Assembly: GCF_030719215.1 (NCBI RefSeq)
Contig: NZ_CP120983.1
Coordinates: forward strand, 124,001-188,000
Length of the DNA: 64,000 nucleotides
Source: Streptomyces sp. Alt3
GTDB taxonomy: Bacteria > Actinomycetota > Actinomycetes > Streptomycetales > Streptomycetaceae
Direction of reading: 5' to 3'
Shown here: piece after piece, positions 40,773-50,443 of the stretch
Layout: each line of letters starts with the position of its first letter
Numbering within the stretch: the first letter of the stretch is position 1
Notes under the pieces: generated by a model
The model's database searches: none
Told to the model about the DNA's origin: nothing
What the model saw: the letters and a program-made list of their open reading frames with translations, nothing else
Translations under genes and position numbers: made by a program

Positions 40773-41402
40773 TCAGCACGACCGGGTTCTGTGCGCCGTG
40801 TACGCGGTGACCTTCCATCGCTCGCCGGCCCGCTGCTCCATCCTCGCCGTGGCAACGTGACGTGACGGCCGGCCGGCGGGCCGGGGGATGCGCCAGCCCG
40901 TCGTCGTGTCGAGCGTCTGCCATCTCGACGCGTCTACGCAGTCCCGCACGGTCGCCGTGGGCGGCTGTGCGCCGCCGGCGAGGGCGGTGACCTCCGGGTC
41001 GTGTCCGAGTTCACCGCGCATGGCCACGCCCTGCTCGGCCATACGGGCCAGTTCCTTCTCGACCGCGCGCGAGACGGCGGGCGTCATGTACCGCTCCAGC
41101 TCCGTCCCCTCCGCCGAGGCCGCCCTGTGTGCCTTCTCGTACTCGGCGGACATCAGGCGGTACGCCTCCAGCACCTCGGCGGGGCCGGCCTCCACCGGGG
41201 CGGGGGTGATGAGCAGGGCCGAGGACAGAGGCGTGTCCGGGGCGGCGGCCGTGGTCGCGGAAGGTACGCCGCCGGAGGGTTTCGCGTCGCCCGCCCCTTC
41301 GGCGCCGCTGCCACCGCAGCCGGCCAGGAGGAGAACCAGCATCGCGGCACCGCACCGGACCGTCATAGGCGTCCGGGAGTGTCTCTGCCGAGCCGTCACC
41401 AT
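40773..41402 (-). CDS. Putative lipoprotein of unknown function
   Basis: A 209-aa exported protein. A basic start is followed by the hydrophobic stretch AMLVLLLAGC, a clear lipobox. A Gly/Ser/Pro/Thr-rich linker leads to a globular C-terminal domain (LLITPAPVEAGPAEVLEAYR; TVRDCVDASRWQTLDTTTGW) with two cysteines that may pair. Similar small actinobacterial lipoproteins have no known role. ATG 41402 is used; ATG 41366 is an alternative that keeps the lipobox. Confidence 0.75.
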   Translation of the reverse strand: MVTARQRHSRTPMTVRCGAAMLVLLLAGCGGSGAEGAGDAKPSGGVPSATTAAAPDTPLSSALLITPAPVEAGPAEVLEAYRLMSAEYEKAHRAASAEGTELERYMTPAVSRAVEKELARMAEQGVAMRGELGHDPEVTALAGGAQPPTATVRDCVDASRWQTLDTTTGWRIPRPAGRPSRHVATARMEQRAGERWKVTAYTAHRTRSC

Positions 41403-41597
41403 CAGAACCCCAAACTCTCCGTCCGATATCGATCACCACCCCAACGACGTCCGCCCCACGCAGGTCACCCTCGGCCGAGCACGGCACGACGAAGGACGTC
41501 GCGCCCGGGGTCCGGCTGCCGCGAGCAGGCCATCCGTGCCCGCGCGCCAAGTTCTCATCCATGAACGCGAGTTGAGCTGCTAATCCGTCGCGAGCTC

Positions 41598-41626
41598 TTG
41601 ACTGCCCCCTGGTCTGTACCTATGGT
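41598..41626 (+). promoter_or_regulatory. Probable sigma-70-type promoter of the lyase gene
   Basis: -35 ttgact (41598-41603) and -10 tatggt (41621-41626) are separated by 17 bp. The expected transcription start is near 41633, about 48 bp before the lyase ATG. Confidence 0.6.
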
Positions 41627-41661
41627 CACCGATCAGCGCGCGTGTTCAACATCCAGTGCAT

Positions 41662-41679
41662 CGTTCACATAGACGAACG
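41662..41679. promoter_or_regulatory. Candidate operator (IclR/KdgR-like palindrome)
   Basis: The inverted repeat cgttc-acatagac-gaacg lies between the promoter and the lyase start. GTTC-N8-GAAC is the style of site bound by IclR/KdgR-type repressors of uronate catabolism. No such regulator is encoded in this window. Confidence 0.5.
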
Positions 41680-41680
41680 A

Positions 41681-42913
41681 ATGGCCCCCCACATGCCCGA
41701 CACTCCCGCAATCCACCGCAAGCGACGGCGTCCGGCGCTGCTGGTCACCGCGGCCGCCGCGACCGCCGCCCTGGTGGCAGGCTTCCTCTCCCTGCCCGGC
41801 GCGCCCCGCGCCGAGGCGGCGCCGGCCGTCTTCGCCCACCCCGGCGTCACCGTCTCCAAGGGACAACTCGACTTCACCCGCGGAAAGGTCAACGCGGGAG
41901 CGCAGCCCTGGAAGGGCGCGTACGACCAGATGATGGCGAGCAGGTACGCCGACCTGAACCGCACCGCCAAGCCCCGCGCGACCGTCGAGTGCGGCTCCTA
42001 CTCCAACCCGAACTACGGCTGTACGGACGAGCGTGAGGACGCGATAGCCGCGTACACCAACGCACTCGCCTGGTACATCACACGCGACGACCGGTACGCG
42101 AAGAAGTCGATCGAGCTGATGGACGCCTGGTCGGCGGTGATCAAGAGCCACACCAACAGCAACGCGCCGCTGCAGACCGGCTGGGCCGGCTCCTCCTGGC
42201 CGAAGGCGGCCGAGATCATCAAGTACACGTACACCGGTACCTGGGCCGGATCCGGTCGTTTCGCCACCATGCTGCGTGACGTCTACCTGCCGAAGGTCGT
42301 CAACGGCTCCAACTCCAACGGGAACTGGGAGCTGTCGATGATGGAGGCCGCCGTCGGCATCTCCGTCTTCCTCGAGGACAAGGCCTCGTACGACAAGGCG
42401 ATGGCGACGTTCCGGACACGCACGGCCGCATACGTCTACCTCGCCTCGGACGGGGCCCTGCCCCGGACCGTACCGAGCCAGAACCTCGACACCACCGCGA
42501 AGGTCGTCAACTACTGGCAGGGGCAGTCCACCTTCGTCACCGGGCTGACCCAGGAGACCTGCCGCGACTTCACACACACCGGTTACGGGATCTCGGCCAT
42601 CGCCCACATCGCCGAGACCAGCCGCATCCAGGGCCAGGATCTCTACGGCACGGACGTCGGCGAACGCCTGCGGCAGGCGCTCGGCTTCCACTCCAGGTAC
42701 CAGCTGGGCGAGCCCGCCCCGAGCTGGCTGTGCGGCGGCTCGCTGAACCTGGGGCTCGGGCCCGTCACCGAGGTCGGCTACAACGCCCTGCACAACCGCC
42801 TCGGCACCGCGATGACCAACACCCAGAGGCTGACCGAGCAGAACCGCCCGGCCGGCAGCAACAACCTGTTCGTGGCCTGGGAGACACTGACCCACGGCGA
42901 CAACCCGAACTGA
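41681..42913 (+). CDS. Secreted alginate lyase-family polysaccharide lyase
   Basis: A 410-aa extracellular enzyme. The signal region (HRKRRRPALLVTAAAATAAL, cleaved near RAEAAPA, about residue 48) is followed by an (alpha/alpha) toroid of the alginate_lyase family. Recognisable segments are GVTVSKGQLDFTRGKVNAGA, WKGAYDQMMASRYADL, AYTNALAWYITRDDRYAKKS, SNSNGNWELSMMEAAVGISV and CRDFTHTGYGISAIAHIAET, which holds the catalytic His/Tyr-type residues. It would cut uronate-containing polymers by beta-elimination. ATG 41681 is chosen; ATG 41693 is possible. Promoter and operator lie just upstream. Confidence 0.87.
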   Translation: MAPHMPDTPAIHRKRRRPALLVTAAAATAALVAGFLSLPGAPRAEAAPAVFAHPGVTVSKGQLDFTRGKVNAGAQPWKGAYDQMMASRYADLNRTAKPRATVECGSYSNPNYGCTDEREDAIAAYTNALAWYITRDDRYAKKSIELMDAWSAVIKSHTNSNAPLQTGWAGSSWPKAAEIIKYTYTGTWAGSGRFATMLRDVYLPKVVNGSNSNGNWELSMMEAAVGISVFLEDKASYDKAMATFRTRTAAYVYLASDGALPRTVPSQNLDTTAKVVNYWQGQSTFVTGLTQETCRDFTHTGYGISAIAHIAETSRIQGQDLYGTDVGERLRQALGFHSRYQLGEPAPSWLCGGSLNLGLGPVTEVGYNALHNRLGTAMTNTQRLTEQNRPAGSNNLFVAWETLTHGDNPN

Positions 42914-43036
42914 TCCGGTGGTCCGGGGAGGCTCCCCCGCCCGGCCTCGTCAGGGGGCCGCCTCCTCGGACCGCGAGCGCCTGAAGGGCGGGACCCGGTC
43001 CACGGCCCGCCACCGGCATGCGGTACGAAGTCGGGT

Positions 43037-43633
43037 GTGAACGAAGAGACCCAGCCCGCGACCGTTCGCGTGTTCGTCGCCCTCGCCCCGCCCGACCGGG
43101 CGAAGGACGAGCTCGCCCGGGAACTGCGCCCCGCCTACGCCACGCATCCTCATGTGCGGTGGAACCGCATCGAGGACTGGCACATCACGCTGGCGTTCCT
43201 CGGCGAGCTCCCGACCTCGGCCGTTCCGCTCCTGCGTCCGCCGCTCGCCCGTCTCGCGTCCGAACACCGGCCGCCCCGCCTGGCGCTGCGGGGCAGCGGA
43301 ACCTTCGACGACCGGGTGCTGTGGACCGGCGTGGACGGCGACCTCGACGAACTGCACATGCTCGCCGCCGATGTGCGTAGCACGGTCAAGAGCTGCGGTG
43401 TCGCCTTCGAGGACCGCCCCCTGCGCCCCCACCTGACCCTCGCCCGGGCCCGGCGCGGCGACCGGTCCTCGATGGCGGAGATCGCCGAGGGGGTCGCCGC
43501 GTTCGACGGCAGGCAGTGGCCTGCCGAGCGCCTGCACCTGGTGGGCAGCAACGTCGCCCGCAGCCCCGGACCGATCCACTACCGCGACATCGAGGCCTGG
43601 GCCCTGGGCGGCGGAAACGGCTGCGGGGCCTGA
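43037..43633 (+). CDS. thpR: RNA 2',3'-cyclic phosphodiesterase (ThpR, 2H family)
   Basis: A 198-aa cytoplasmic enzyme of the LigT/2H phosphoesterase family, which opens RNA 2',3'-cyclic phosphates. Both catalytic H-x-T-x motifs are present: DWHITLAFLG (~residues 48-57) and LRPHLTLARAR (~135). The opening VRVFVALAPPDRAKDELARE is standard. Length is normal. GTG/ATG choice at 43037 fits the family start. No operon partner is evident. Confidence 0.92.
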   Translation: MNEETQPATVRVFVALAPPDRAKDELARELRPAYATHPHVRWNRIEDWHITLAFLGELPTSAVPLLRPPLARLASEHRPPRLALRGSGTFDDRVLWTGVDGDLDELHMLAADVRSTVKSCGVAFEDRPLRPHLTLARARRGDRSSMAEIAEGVAAFDGRQWPAERLHLVGSNVARSPGPIHYRDIEAWALGGGNGCGA

Positions 43634-43689
43634 CGCACAGGGATTTGCCCGGGCGTACACTCGGCCCGGCGCGAACGGGGGCGAAGGAC

Positions 43690-45753
43690 ATGACGATCGA
43701 AGCAGCGCGGCGGTGGGGGTCCCACCTCGATTCCGTGGTGGTGTACGAGCAGGGTGCGGTCTGCCGCCGCCTGGCCCGGGGCGTCGTGCCGCCCGACGGC
43801 AGGGTACGGGTGACGGGCCTGCCCCGCTCCCTGGATCCGGCCTCGCTGCGGGCCCGGATCCCGGACGCCCGCGGGGTGCGAGTCAGTGAGGCCCGCGTCG
43901 AGGTCGAGGCGGAGCCTCTCGACACGGCTGCGGCCGGCGGCCTGCGCGAAGAGGTCGAGCGGCTGCGGGACGAACACGCCGCGGCACGAGGGCGCCGGGA
44001 CCACCAGCTGAGTCTGATCGAGGAGATCGGATCGCTGGGCCCCGTCCCGCCACCCCGCCTGCCCGAGGACGCCCGTCGTCGCACTCCGGTCGATGCGTGG
44101 CTGGAACTCGCCGGCTTCGTGGACGAGCGGCTCACGCGACTGCACGCCCGCCTCGTCGAGCTGGAGGACGCCCTGCGAGGCACCGAGCACGAGCTCGGCA
44201 TCGCCGTGGACAGGCTCGCCCGCGCCTCGACCGACGTACCGCCGGCTCATGTGGAGACCACCGTCTCGGCCCTCCTCACCTTCGACGTCACCGGCACCGG
44301 GGACCCGGACACCGAGGTCGGGCTGGAACTCGAGTACGGGGTGCCGGGTGCCGTCTGGGCGCCCGCATACCGTCTCACCTACCGTCAGGGGGAGAGCAGC
44401 GGCCGTCTGGTGCTTCGCGCCTCGGTGGCCCAGCGCACCGGTGAGGACTGGACCGACGTGTCCCTGGGCCTGGCCACGGCAGACCTACGACGCGGAACCG
44501 GTCTGCCGAAGCTACGTTCGGTCCGGATCGGGCGGAGCCAGCCGGCCCCCGCACCCGCCGGATGGCGCGAGCCGCCGGCGGGCCTCGCCGACCTCTTCAC
44601 CGGATACGACACGGCCCCCCGTCGCCCTGCCCCGGCTGCCGGGCCGGCAGCTCCCTCCCTACCTCCGCCCGTTCCGCCGTCGCTGCCCGCGCCGCAGGGC
44701 TACGGAGGGCCTCCGGCCTCACTCGCGGCAGCCGGCGGCGCGGGGGGCGCCTCCCCCGAACGCTTCGGCAGACATGTGCCCGCCCCGGCACCGGCCGCAA
44801 GGGCGCGTAAGGCCGAGCCGCATCGTCCGGGGGGCAGGCCCTCGGGAGCTCCCGCCCCCGCCGCTCCCGGCGGTGCTCCCCCGCCGCCCTCGGCACCTCC
44901 GGCCCCTCCGACCGGCCCACCGCAGCCGAGCGGAGCGGAGCTCGACTACTCGGCTCTGGTCCTGTGCGGTCCCGACGAGCAGGGCGGGCGCAGGGGCCGG
45001 CTGTTCCCCGGCGCCCCATCGGACCCGGTGGCGACCGGGCACCGCCACCGCGCCGAATCGGTGGCCGTGCTGCCGCTGCCCGGCCACGCGGTGAGGCCAC
45101 GCGAATCAGCGGGCTCCTTCGACCACCGCTTCGACACCGCTGCCCGCACCGACATCCCGTCGGACGGCACCTGGCACACCGTCACCATCGGCGAGATCTC
45201 CCTCGGCACGCAGACCGAATACCTCTGCACACCGTCCGTGGAACAGACCGTCTACTCGTCCCTGATCCTCTCCAACTCCTCGGACCAAGCTCTCCTCGCC
45301 GGCCCGGTGGAGGTCACCGTCGACGACGACTTCCTGCTGACCGCCGCACTGCCCACGCTCGCCCCCGGCGGCGTGCGCCAGGTCGGGCTCGGACCGGTCG
45401 AGGGCATCCAGGTCGTCCGCCGCACGAACCTTCACGAGTCGACCTCGGGACTGCGCAACAGCACCACCGTCCTCGACCATCGGGTTCACGTGGAGCTGGC
45501 CAACCGCCTCGCCGGCCCCGTCACCGTCGAGGTGCGTGAGCGGGTGCCCGTCACCTCCGATCCGGACGTCAGGATCGAGGAGCGGGCCGACTGGACGCGG
45601 CCCGAGGGTGGGTCCGTACAGGATCCCCCTGCCGCGGGCACCCGTATCTGGCGGGTCGACCTCCCCGCCGGCGGGACCACCGAACTCGACGGCGGCTACG
45701 AGATCCGGATACCGGCCGGCAGGGCCGTCGCCGGCGGCAACCGCAGGAGCTGA
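43690..45753 (+). CDS. DUF4139 (mucoidy-inhibitor MuiA-like) protein, long form with Pro/Ala linker
   Basis: A 687-aa protein. The N-terminal DUF4140 part (LDSVVVYEQGAVCRRLARGV) is followed by a coiled-coil stretch (GLREEVERLRDEHAAARGRR) and the DUF4139 beta-domain (LELEYGVPGAVWAPAYRLTY; VLRASVAQRTGEDWTDVSLG). At ~300-430 a disordered Pro/Ala/Gly linker (APSLPPPVPPSLPAPQGYGG) splits the domain before it resumes (GEISLGTQTEYLCTPSVEQT; SSLILSNSSDQALLAGPVEV). No signal peptide. ATG 43690 has gaagga. It is followed after 8 bp by a shorter paralogue, so the two form an operon and perhaps a heteromer. The biochemical role of the family is unknown. Confidence 0.85.
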   Translation: MTIEAARRWGSHLDSVVVYEQGAVCRRLARGVVPPDGRVRVTGLPRSLDPASLRARIPDARGVRVSEARVEVEAEPLDTAAAGGLREEVERLRDEHAAARGRRDHQLSLIEEIGSLGPVPPPRLPEDARRRTPVDAWLELAGFVDERLTRLHARLVELEDALRGTEHELGIAVDRLARASTDVPPAHVETTVSALLTFDVTGTGDPDTEVGLELEYGVPGAVWAPAYRLTYRQGESSGRLVLRASVAQRTGEDWTDVSLGLATADLRRGTGLPKLRSVRIGRSQPAPAPAGWREPPAGLADLFTGYDTAPRRPAPAAGPAAPSLPPPVPPSLPAPQGYGGPPASLAAAGGAGGASPERFGRHVPAPAPAARARKAEPHRPGGRPSGAPAPAAPGGAPPPPSAPPAPPTGPPQPSGAELDYSALVLCGPDEQGGRRGRLFPGAPSDPVATGHRHRAESVAVLPLPGHAVRPRESAGSFDHRFDTAARTDIPSDGTWHTVTIGEISLGTQTEYLCTPSVEQTVYSSLILSNSSDQALLAGPVEVTVDDDFLLTAALPTLAPGGVRQVGLGPVEGIQVVRRTNLHESTSGLRNSTTVLDHRVHVELANRLAGPVTVEVRERVPVTSDPDVRIEERADWTRPEGGSVQDPPAAGTRIWRVDLPAGGTTELDGGYEIRIPAGRAVAGGNRRS

Positions 45754-45761
45754 CACACGCC

Positions 45762-47324
45762 ATGACCACGACCAAGAACCCGATCGCCCTGCCCGTCACG
45801 GCGGTGACCTGCCTGGAGGATCGGGCCCATGTCGAGCGTGTAGTCGTACTCGATCTGGCAGCGGGGGTGCAGCGGCTGCGTCTCGGACCGGTCAGCGCCC
45901 TGGCCGTCGACCGGACGCTCCACGCCGAACTGTCCGCCGGCCACTCCGCGACCGTGCTCGACGTCCGGCTCACCCGCAGCTGGACGCCGCGCGGGCCCGT
46001 GCCGGACCCTGATGGCGACTCCGCTCTGAGCCTGCGGGTGCACGCCCTCGTACGGGAGCAACTCGACCTGGAACAGAGGCGCGAGCGACTCCACGCGCGC
46101 CGGCACCTGCTGGCCGTACTCGCCACGGATCTGCTGCGCGAGATCGGCGAGGGCGCCGGAGCCGGAGAGACGGACAGCGCCCGCTGGTCCCGCGAACTGG
46201 ACCGGGCCGACGACGAACGTGCCTCGTGCGGCGAGCAACTGCGCGCCGTGGAAGCCCGGCTGGCCGCTGTCGGCGACGAACGCGGAGAGGCCGAGCGTGC
46301 GATGCGGCTGGCCGAGGACGAGCCCGCAGAACTCGTCGCCCACATCGAGCTGACCGTGGAGTCGGCCGCCGCCGGTCCGGTCGAGCTGCGTCTGAGCCAC
46401 CTCACCCCGTGCGCCCTGTGGCGGCCCGCCTACCGCGCGGTGCTCGGCGGTGACTCCCTGACGCTGGAGACCGACGCGATGGTCTGGCAGCGCACCGGCG
46501 AGGACTGGTCGGACGTGCGGCTGACCTTGTCCACGGCGCGCTCGGCGCTCGCCACCGAACCGCCGTCGCTCGGTGAGGACCGGCTGACCCTCACGGACCG
46601 CTCCGCCGCTGAGCGGCGCACGGTCGGTGTCGAACTGCGCGAGGAGGAGACGCATGCCCTCGGCTCGGCCTCGGTGCTCGGTCTGCCGGGGGTGGACGAC
46701 GGCGGCGAGGCACGGGTGCTGCGGTCCCCCACCCGGGTGTCCGTCCCCGGTGACGGCCGCGCGCACCGCGTGCCGCTGTCCGGCTTCACCACGGCGGCGC
46801 GCAGCGAATACGCCTGTTCCCCGGAACTGTCGCCACTGGTCACGCAGGTGGTGCGGTTCGACAACCGGGCCGGCCACGCGCTGCTCGCCGGACCCGTCGA
46901 CCTCGTCCGCGACAGCGGATTCATCGGCCGCGGCACGCTGGACTTCTCGGCCCCCGGTGCTTCCTGCGAACTCGCCTTCGGCAGCCGCGACGACCACCGG
47001 GTGGTGCGGCAGGCGGAAGAGACAAGGGAAACGGCCGGGCTCACCCAACGGACCGTCATCACACGTACGGTCCGGCTGCACCTGTCCCGGTTCTCGCCCC
47101 CGGGCGAGCGGGGAGACCGTGTGGTCACCGTACGGGAGCGTCTTCCGGTCTCCGAGGTGTCGGCCGTGGAGACACGTCTGCGGAAGGAATCGTGCGAGCC
47201 CGAGCCCGACACGGTCGACGCCGAAGGCATCGCCCGATGGGATGTCGCTCTTCCGCCCGACGGCCACCGCTCGGTCACCCTGGTCTACGAGCTCTCGGCG
47301 AGCTCCAAGGTCACCGGCCTCTGA
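45762..47324 (+). CDS. DUF4139 (mucoidy-inhibitor MuiA-like) protein, short form
   Basis: A 520-aa paralogue of the preceding protein without the Pro-rich insert. The N-terminal part (VTCLEDRAHVERVVVLDLAA) is followed by a coiled-coil region (LVREQLDLEQRRERLHARRH; QLRAVEARLAAVGDERGEAE) and the DUF4139 domain (CALWRPAYRAVLGGDSLTLE; WQRTGEDWSDVRLTLSTARS; YACSPELSPLVTQVVRFDNR). ATG 45762 lies 8 bp after the upstream stop. It overlaps the convergent DUF427 gene by 14 bp. Confidence 0.87.
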   Translation: MTTTKNPIALPVTAVTCLEDRAHVERVVVLDLAAGVQRLRLGPVSALAVDRTLHAELSAGHSATVLDVRLTRSWTPRGPVPDPDGDSALSLRVHALVREQLDLEQRRERLHARRHLLAVLATDLLREIGEGAGAGETDSARWSRELDRADDERASCGEQLRAVEARLAAVGDERGEAERAMRLAEDEPAELVAHIELTVESAAAGPVELRLSHLTPCALWRPAYRAVLGGDSLTLETDAMVWQRTGEDWSDVRLTLSTARSALATEPPSLGEDRLTLTDRSAAERRTVGVELREEETHALGSASVLGLPGVDDGGEARVLRSPTRVSVPGDGRAHRVPLSGFTTAARSEYACSPELSPLVTQVVRFDNRAGHALLAGPVDLVRDSGFIGRGTLDFSAPGASCELAFGSRDDHRVVRQAEETRETAGLTQRTVITRTVRLHLSRFSPPGERGDRVVTVRERLPVSEVSAVETRLRKESCEPEPDTVDAEGIARWDVALPPDGHRSVTLVYELSASSKVTGL

Positions 47325-48144
47325 GATCCGGCCGGCTGTCGTGTGCGGCCACGGAGTCCCCGGGGCGCTTTCCTGCCCTGCCGGAGGTTCGCGGCAGCCG
47401 CGCGCCGTCGACGTACAGATCCACGCGCTCGTCGTAGAACGCGACGAGGCCGGCGATGCGGTTGACGTGTGCCGTCGGGAAGTCGTAGGCCCAGGCGATG
47501 TCCTCGTGGGTGGCGATGGCGCTGTCGAAGGACCAGTAGCTGCTCGTGGTGCCCTTGTACGGGCAGCGGGTCACCGTGTCCGAGTGACGGAGCCGTGCCC
47601 GGTCGACGTGCGTGAGGTCGAGGTAGTAACGGGTCGGCAGGCCGGTCTCGAACAGTTTGACGCAGCCGGGCGCTTCCGCGAGCACGGCACCGTCCAGCTC
47701 CACACGGACGCTGCTGGAGGAACGGAGCGCGTCCACGCGGGAGTACGGGCTCCTCGGGTGGACGAAGACCGGTTCGTCCTCCTCGAACCAGGAGTCCAGC
47801 GCCTCCCACTCGAAGCGGACGGTGCCGAGCAGGGCGGACGGGGCTCCGTCCACCCACACCCATGCCGCTCCCTCGCGGACCTCGGAGCCGGCCCGCAGGG
47901 TGTGGCGCCGCGCGGGCCCGGCGCCCCGTTCCTCCGTGTGGCCGTCGTCGGTGAGCACGCCCTCGGCCAGGTCCTCGACCGGAATGCTGAACTGGGGGTA
48001 GGGGGGCCACTCCCACACGTACAGTGCGCGCCGCGTGTCGAACACGGTGCTTCCGCCGATCGTCCCCCGGATGCGGCGTGGCACGGGCTCGACGTGCCCG
48101 GCCGGGACGATGAGGCTCGGGTGCTGGATTCTCTCGTCCGCCAT
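47311..48144 (-). CDS. DUF427 domain-containing protein (two domains)
   Basis: A 277-aa cytoplasmic protein with two DUF427 modules. The first holds VFDTRRALYVWEWPPYPQFS. The second is the canonical form: VRVELDGAVLAEAPGCVKLF, LPTRYYLDLTHVDRARLRHS, TRCPYKGTTSSYWSF and DIAWAYDFPTAHVNRIAGLV. The family adopts a small beta-barrel; its function is not established. ATG 48144 is the start. It is convergent with the DUF4139 pair. Confidence 0.9.
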   Translation of the reverse strand: MADERIQHPSLIVPAGHVEPVPRRIRGTIGGSTVFDTRRALYVWEWPPYPQFSIPVEDLAEGVLTDDGHTEERGAGPARRHTLRAGSEVREGAAWVWVDGAPSALLGTVRFEWEALDSWFEEDEPVFVHPRSPYSRVDALRSSSSVRVELDGAVLAEAPGCVKLFETGLPTRYYLDLTHVDRARLRHSDTVTRCPYKGTTSSYWSFDSAIATHEDIAWAYDFPTAHVNRIAGLVAFYDERVDLYVDGARLPRTSGRAGKRPGDSVAAHDSRPDLRGR

Positions 48145-48317
48145 GGTCGGTCACCTCGGTCCGGTCGGTCGCCGTGCACCCCGTCGTCCTCGGCGTGCGT
48201 CCGGGCGGGTGTGCTCACCCCGGGCCGGGCCCTTCGCCTTCGTCCGGGGCGTCGATGGACGCCCAACGATGACACCCCGGACGTGCGGGGCGTGCGAGGC
48301 GCGCGTAGCAGGCCGAG

Positions 48318-50443
48318 TCACGGTTGAGCTCGGGTCGGCCGGCGCGTCACCGAGGCGTCGATGCGTGCGAGCTGTCGGCCGAGACTTGTCAGCCACACCT
48401 CCAGGTCGACGGACAGGGAGGCCGGTGAGTAGCTCTCCGGTTCCGGCGACGGGCGTGGCGCCGACACCGGGTGACCGCCCGTGAGCAAGGAGGCGATCCG
48501 GTCGGCCTCCGCGTGCAGGCCGGCCGCGGCGGCGCGGGCCCGGATGGCGGAGGGGTTCGGCGGGCCGGTGCTCGGGCGGAGGCCGAAGCGGGGCAGCCGG
48601 TGCGCGCCCAGGAGCATGTGATGTGCGGCGATGAGGACTGCGTGCCAGTCCGGTTCGGCGTCCTTCGAACCGGTTCCCGCCTCGCTGCGGTACTGGGCGT
48701 ACGCCGCCTCCGCGAGGCGGAGCCGGTGCAGGCTCGGCAGTGTCTTCGGCAAGGCCCGCGATCCGGGCGACGGGACCAGCAGGGCCTCCGCGGTGGGCGG
48801 TACGAGCGCGCCGCAGGTGCGCAGCAGCTCCGCCATGGCGCGGCGGACCTCCCGCCCGGCCCCGGCGGGCCAGGCCAGGAGGCCGCACAGGAGGCCGATC
48901 ACGCTGCCGGTGGCCACGTCGACCATCCGGGCCTCCGACAGCCGCCAGGTGACCGGCGCCATCTGGGCGAACGCCGTTGCCACGACCAGGGTGAACAGCC
49001 CTTGTGTGTAAGCGGTGCCCAGCATCGGTCCGAGCGAGAATCCCACCAGCATCGCGGGGGCGAGCAGGATCGCGTAGGCGTCCGTGCGGGCCCCGAGGCC
49101 GATCAGGAGTGCCCCTGCGGCCAGCGCTCCGACCGCGTTGCCGGCCAGCGCCCGCCGTGCCGCCCGCCAGGTCGCTCCCACGGTCGTCCGCCCGAGGGTC
49201 AGCACGGCCAGCAGCACCCAGAACCCGTGGTCCAGGTCGAGGAGCCGGCCACCAGCCGGGCGGCCGCGAGACCGAGAGCGGTCCGCACGGCGTTCTGGAA
49301 GAGCACGGAGCGGAGCGTCACGTTACCGAGGACACGACGGGCCCACAGCTTCGGGCTGGAGAGCTCCGCGTACCAGAACAGATCGCGAGGTGCGGGCGGG
49401 TCTTTCGGCCTGCCGTTCGCCGCGATGCCGACGGTGACCTCCACGATCCGTGCGGACTCGGCCAGCGCCAGCACGCGCGACTGCCGCCGGAGCACGGTGA
49501 GAGGGGGCGTTCGGCCGTTCGTTCCGGCAGTGGGCGGCTCGGGAGCCGGTCGGCCTGGGGAAGCCGGTCCGGGAGCCGTGCGGACACGTTCCGACTGGAA
49601 GTTCCGCATGGCCTGTTCCAGGGCTCCCGGCGCCGGCGGGCGGCGCCCCGTGCGCAGGTGGTCCGCGCTGGTGTCGCACACCACCGCGACCCGGCCGAGG
49701 AGGGCGTCGGACGCGTGGTCGGGGGCTGCCGGCGGCATCTCGGCGAGCCCGGCCAGCTGGTCCAGTAGCCGGCGTACGGCGCGGCCGCCCTGTTCCAGTG
49801 CGCGGTCGGTCCGGCCCGCACCGGCGGGGCGTTCCGAGGGCGGGACGCGTGAGAGCCGCATCGCCGAAGCCGTGTCGCGCAGGTTCTCCGCAGTCACCTC
49901 GCCGGTGGTGGCTCCGCAGGCCGCCGTCGCGAGCGCGGCCGACAGCCGCTTGCGATAGGAGGGAACGGGTGGATCGGGCAGCAGGACATGCGATGCGGCA
50001 AGGAGCAGCATGCCTGCGGCGAGCCCTGCGAGTCGCTCGCCCAGGGCGTCCGGAGCGTAGGGCGGGAAGCAGGCGAGGATGTAGAAGAGCTGGAGCCCGG
50101 GTGCGGCGCCGGCCGGTCGCGGGCCGGCCACAGCGGCGAACGCCAGGAGGAATCCGATGACGAGCATGCCTCCGGTCGCGGCCCAGGTGTCCGCCGCGAG
50201 AAGCGTTCCCAGCGCAGCCAGACCCAGCGCGGGCGGCAGCGCGCGCAACACCACGAAGGCCTGTTTTCAGCCGGATCCTGGGATGGCCGACAGAAGGCCG
50301 ATGGCGATGGGTGCGAAGAGGGCGTAGAGCGCCGCGGCCGGCAGCTCGGCGAGATACAGCAGCGGGTAGAAGCCGATGCTCGCCGCGACGGTCACCCGTA
50401 GGGACCTCCGCAGGATCACCGCCCTCCCGGCCTCGGCGCTCAC
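48318..50443 (-). pseudogene. FUSC-family (aromatic acid exporter-like) membrane protein, disrupted twice
   Basis: A membrane protein of about 700 aa is spread over three reading segments. From GTG 50443 the first reads LRVTVAASIGFYPLLYLAEL ... LLSAIPGSG and meets an in-frame TGA at 50267-50269. The same frame then resumes (QAFVVLRALPPALGLAALGT; AGPRPAGAAPGLQLFYILAC) to about 49245. A 1-nt frameshift in 49238-49252 moves the C-terminal half (DHGFWVLLAVLTLGRTTVGA; AGNAVGALAAGALLIGLGAR) to the frame ending at 48318. FUSC proteins have two sets of helices around a cytoplasmic domain, all still readable. In the first segment the lost codon after GSG was probably Arg or Trp. Confidence 0.8.

Noticed and set aside
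43516..43689. N-terminal extension of the long DUF4139 protein
   Set aside because: The extra codons overlap thpR out of frame; ATG 43690 has a good ribosome site and the family start.
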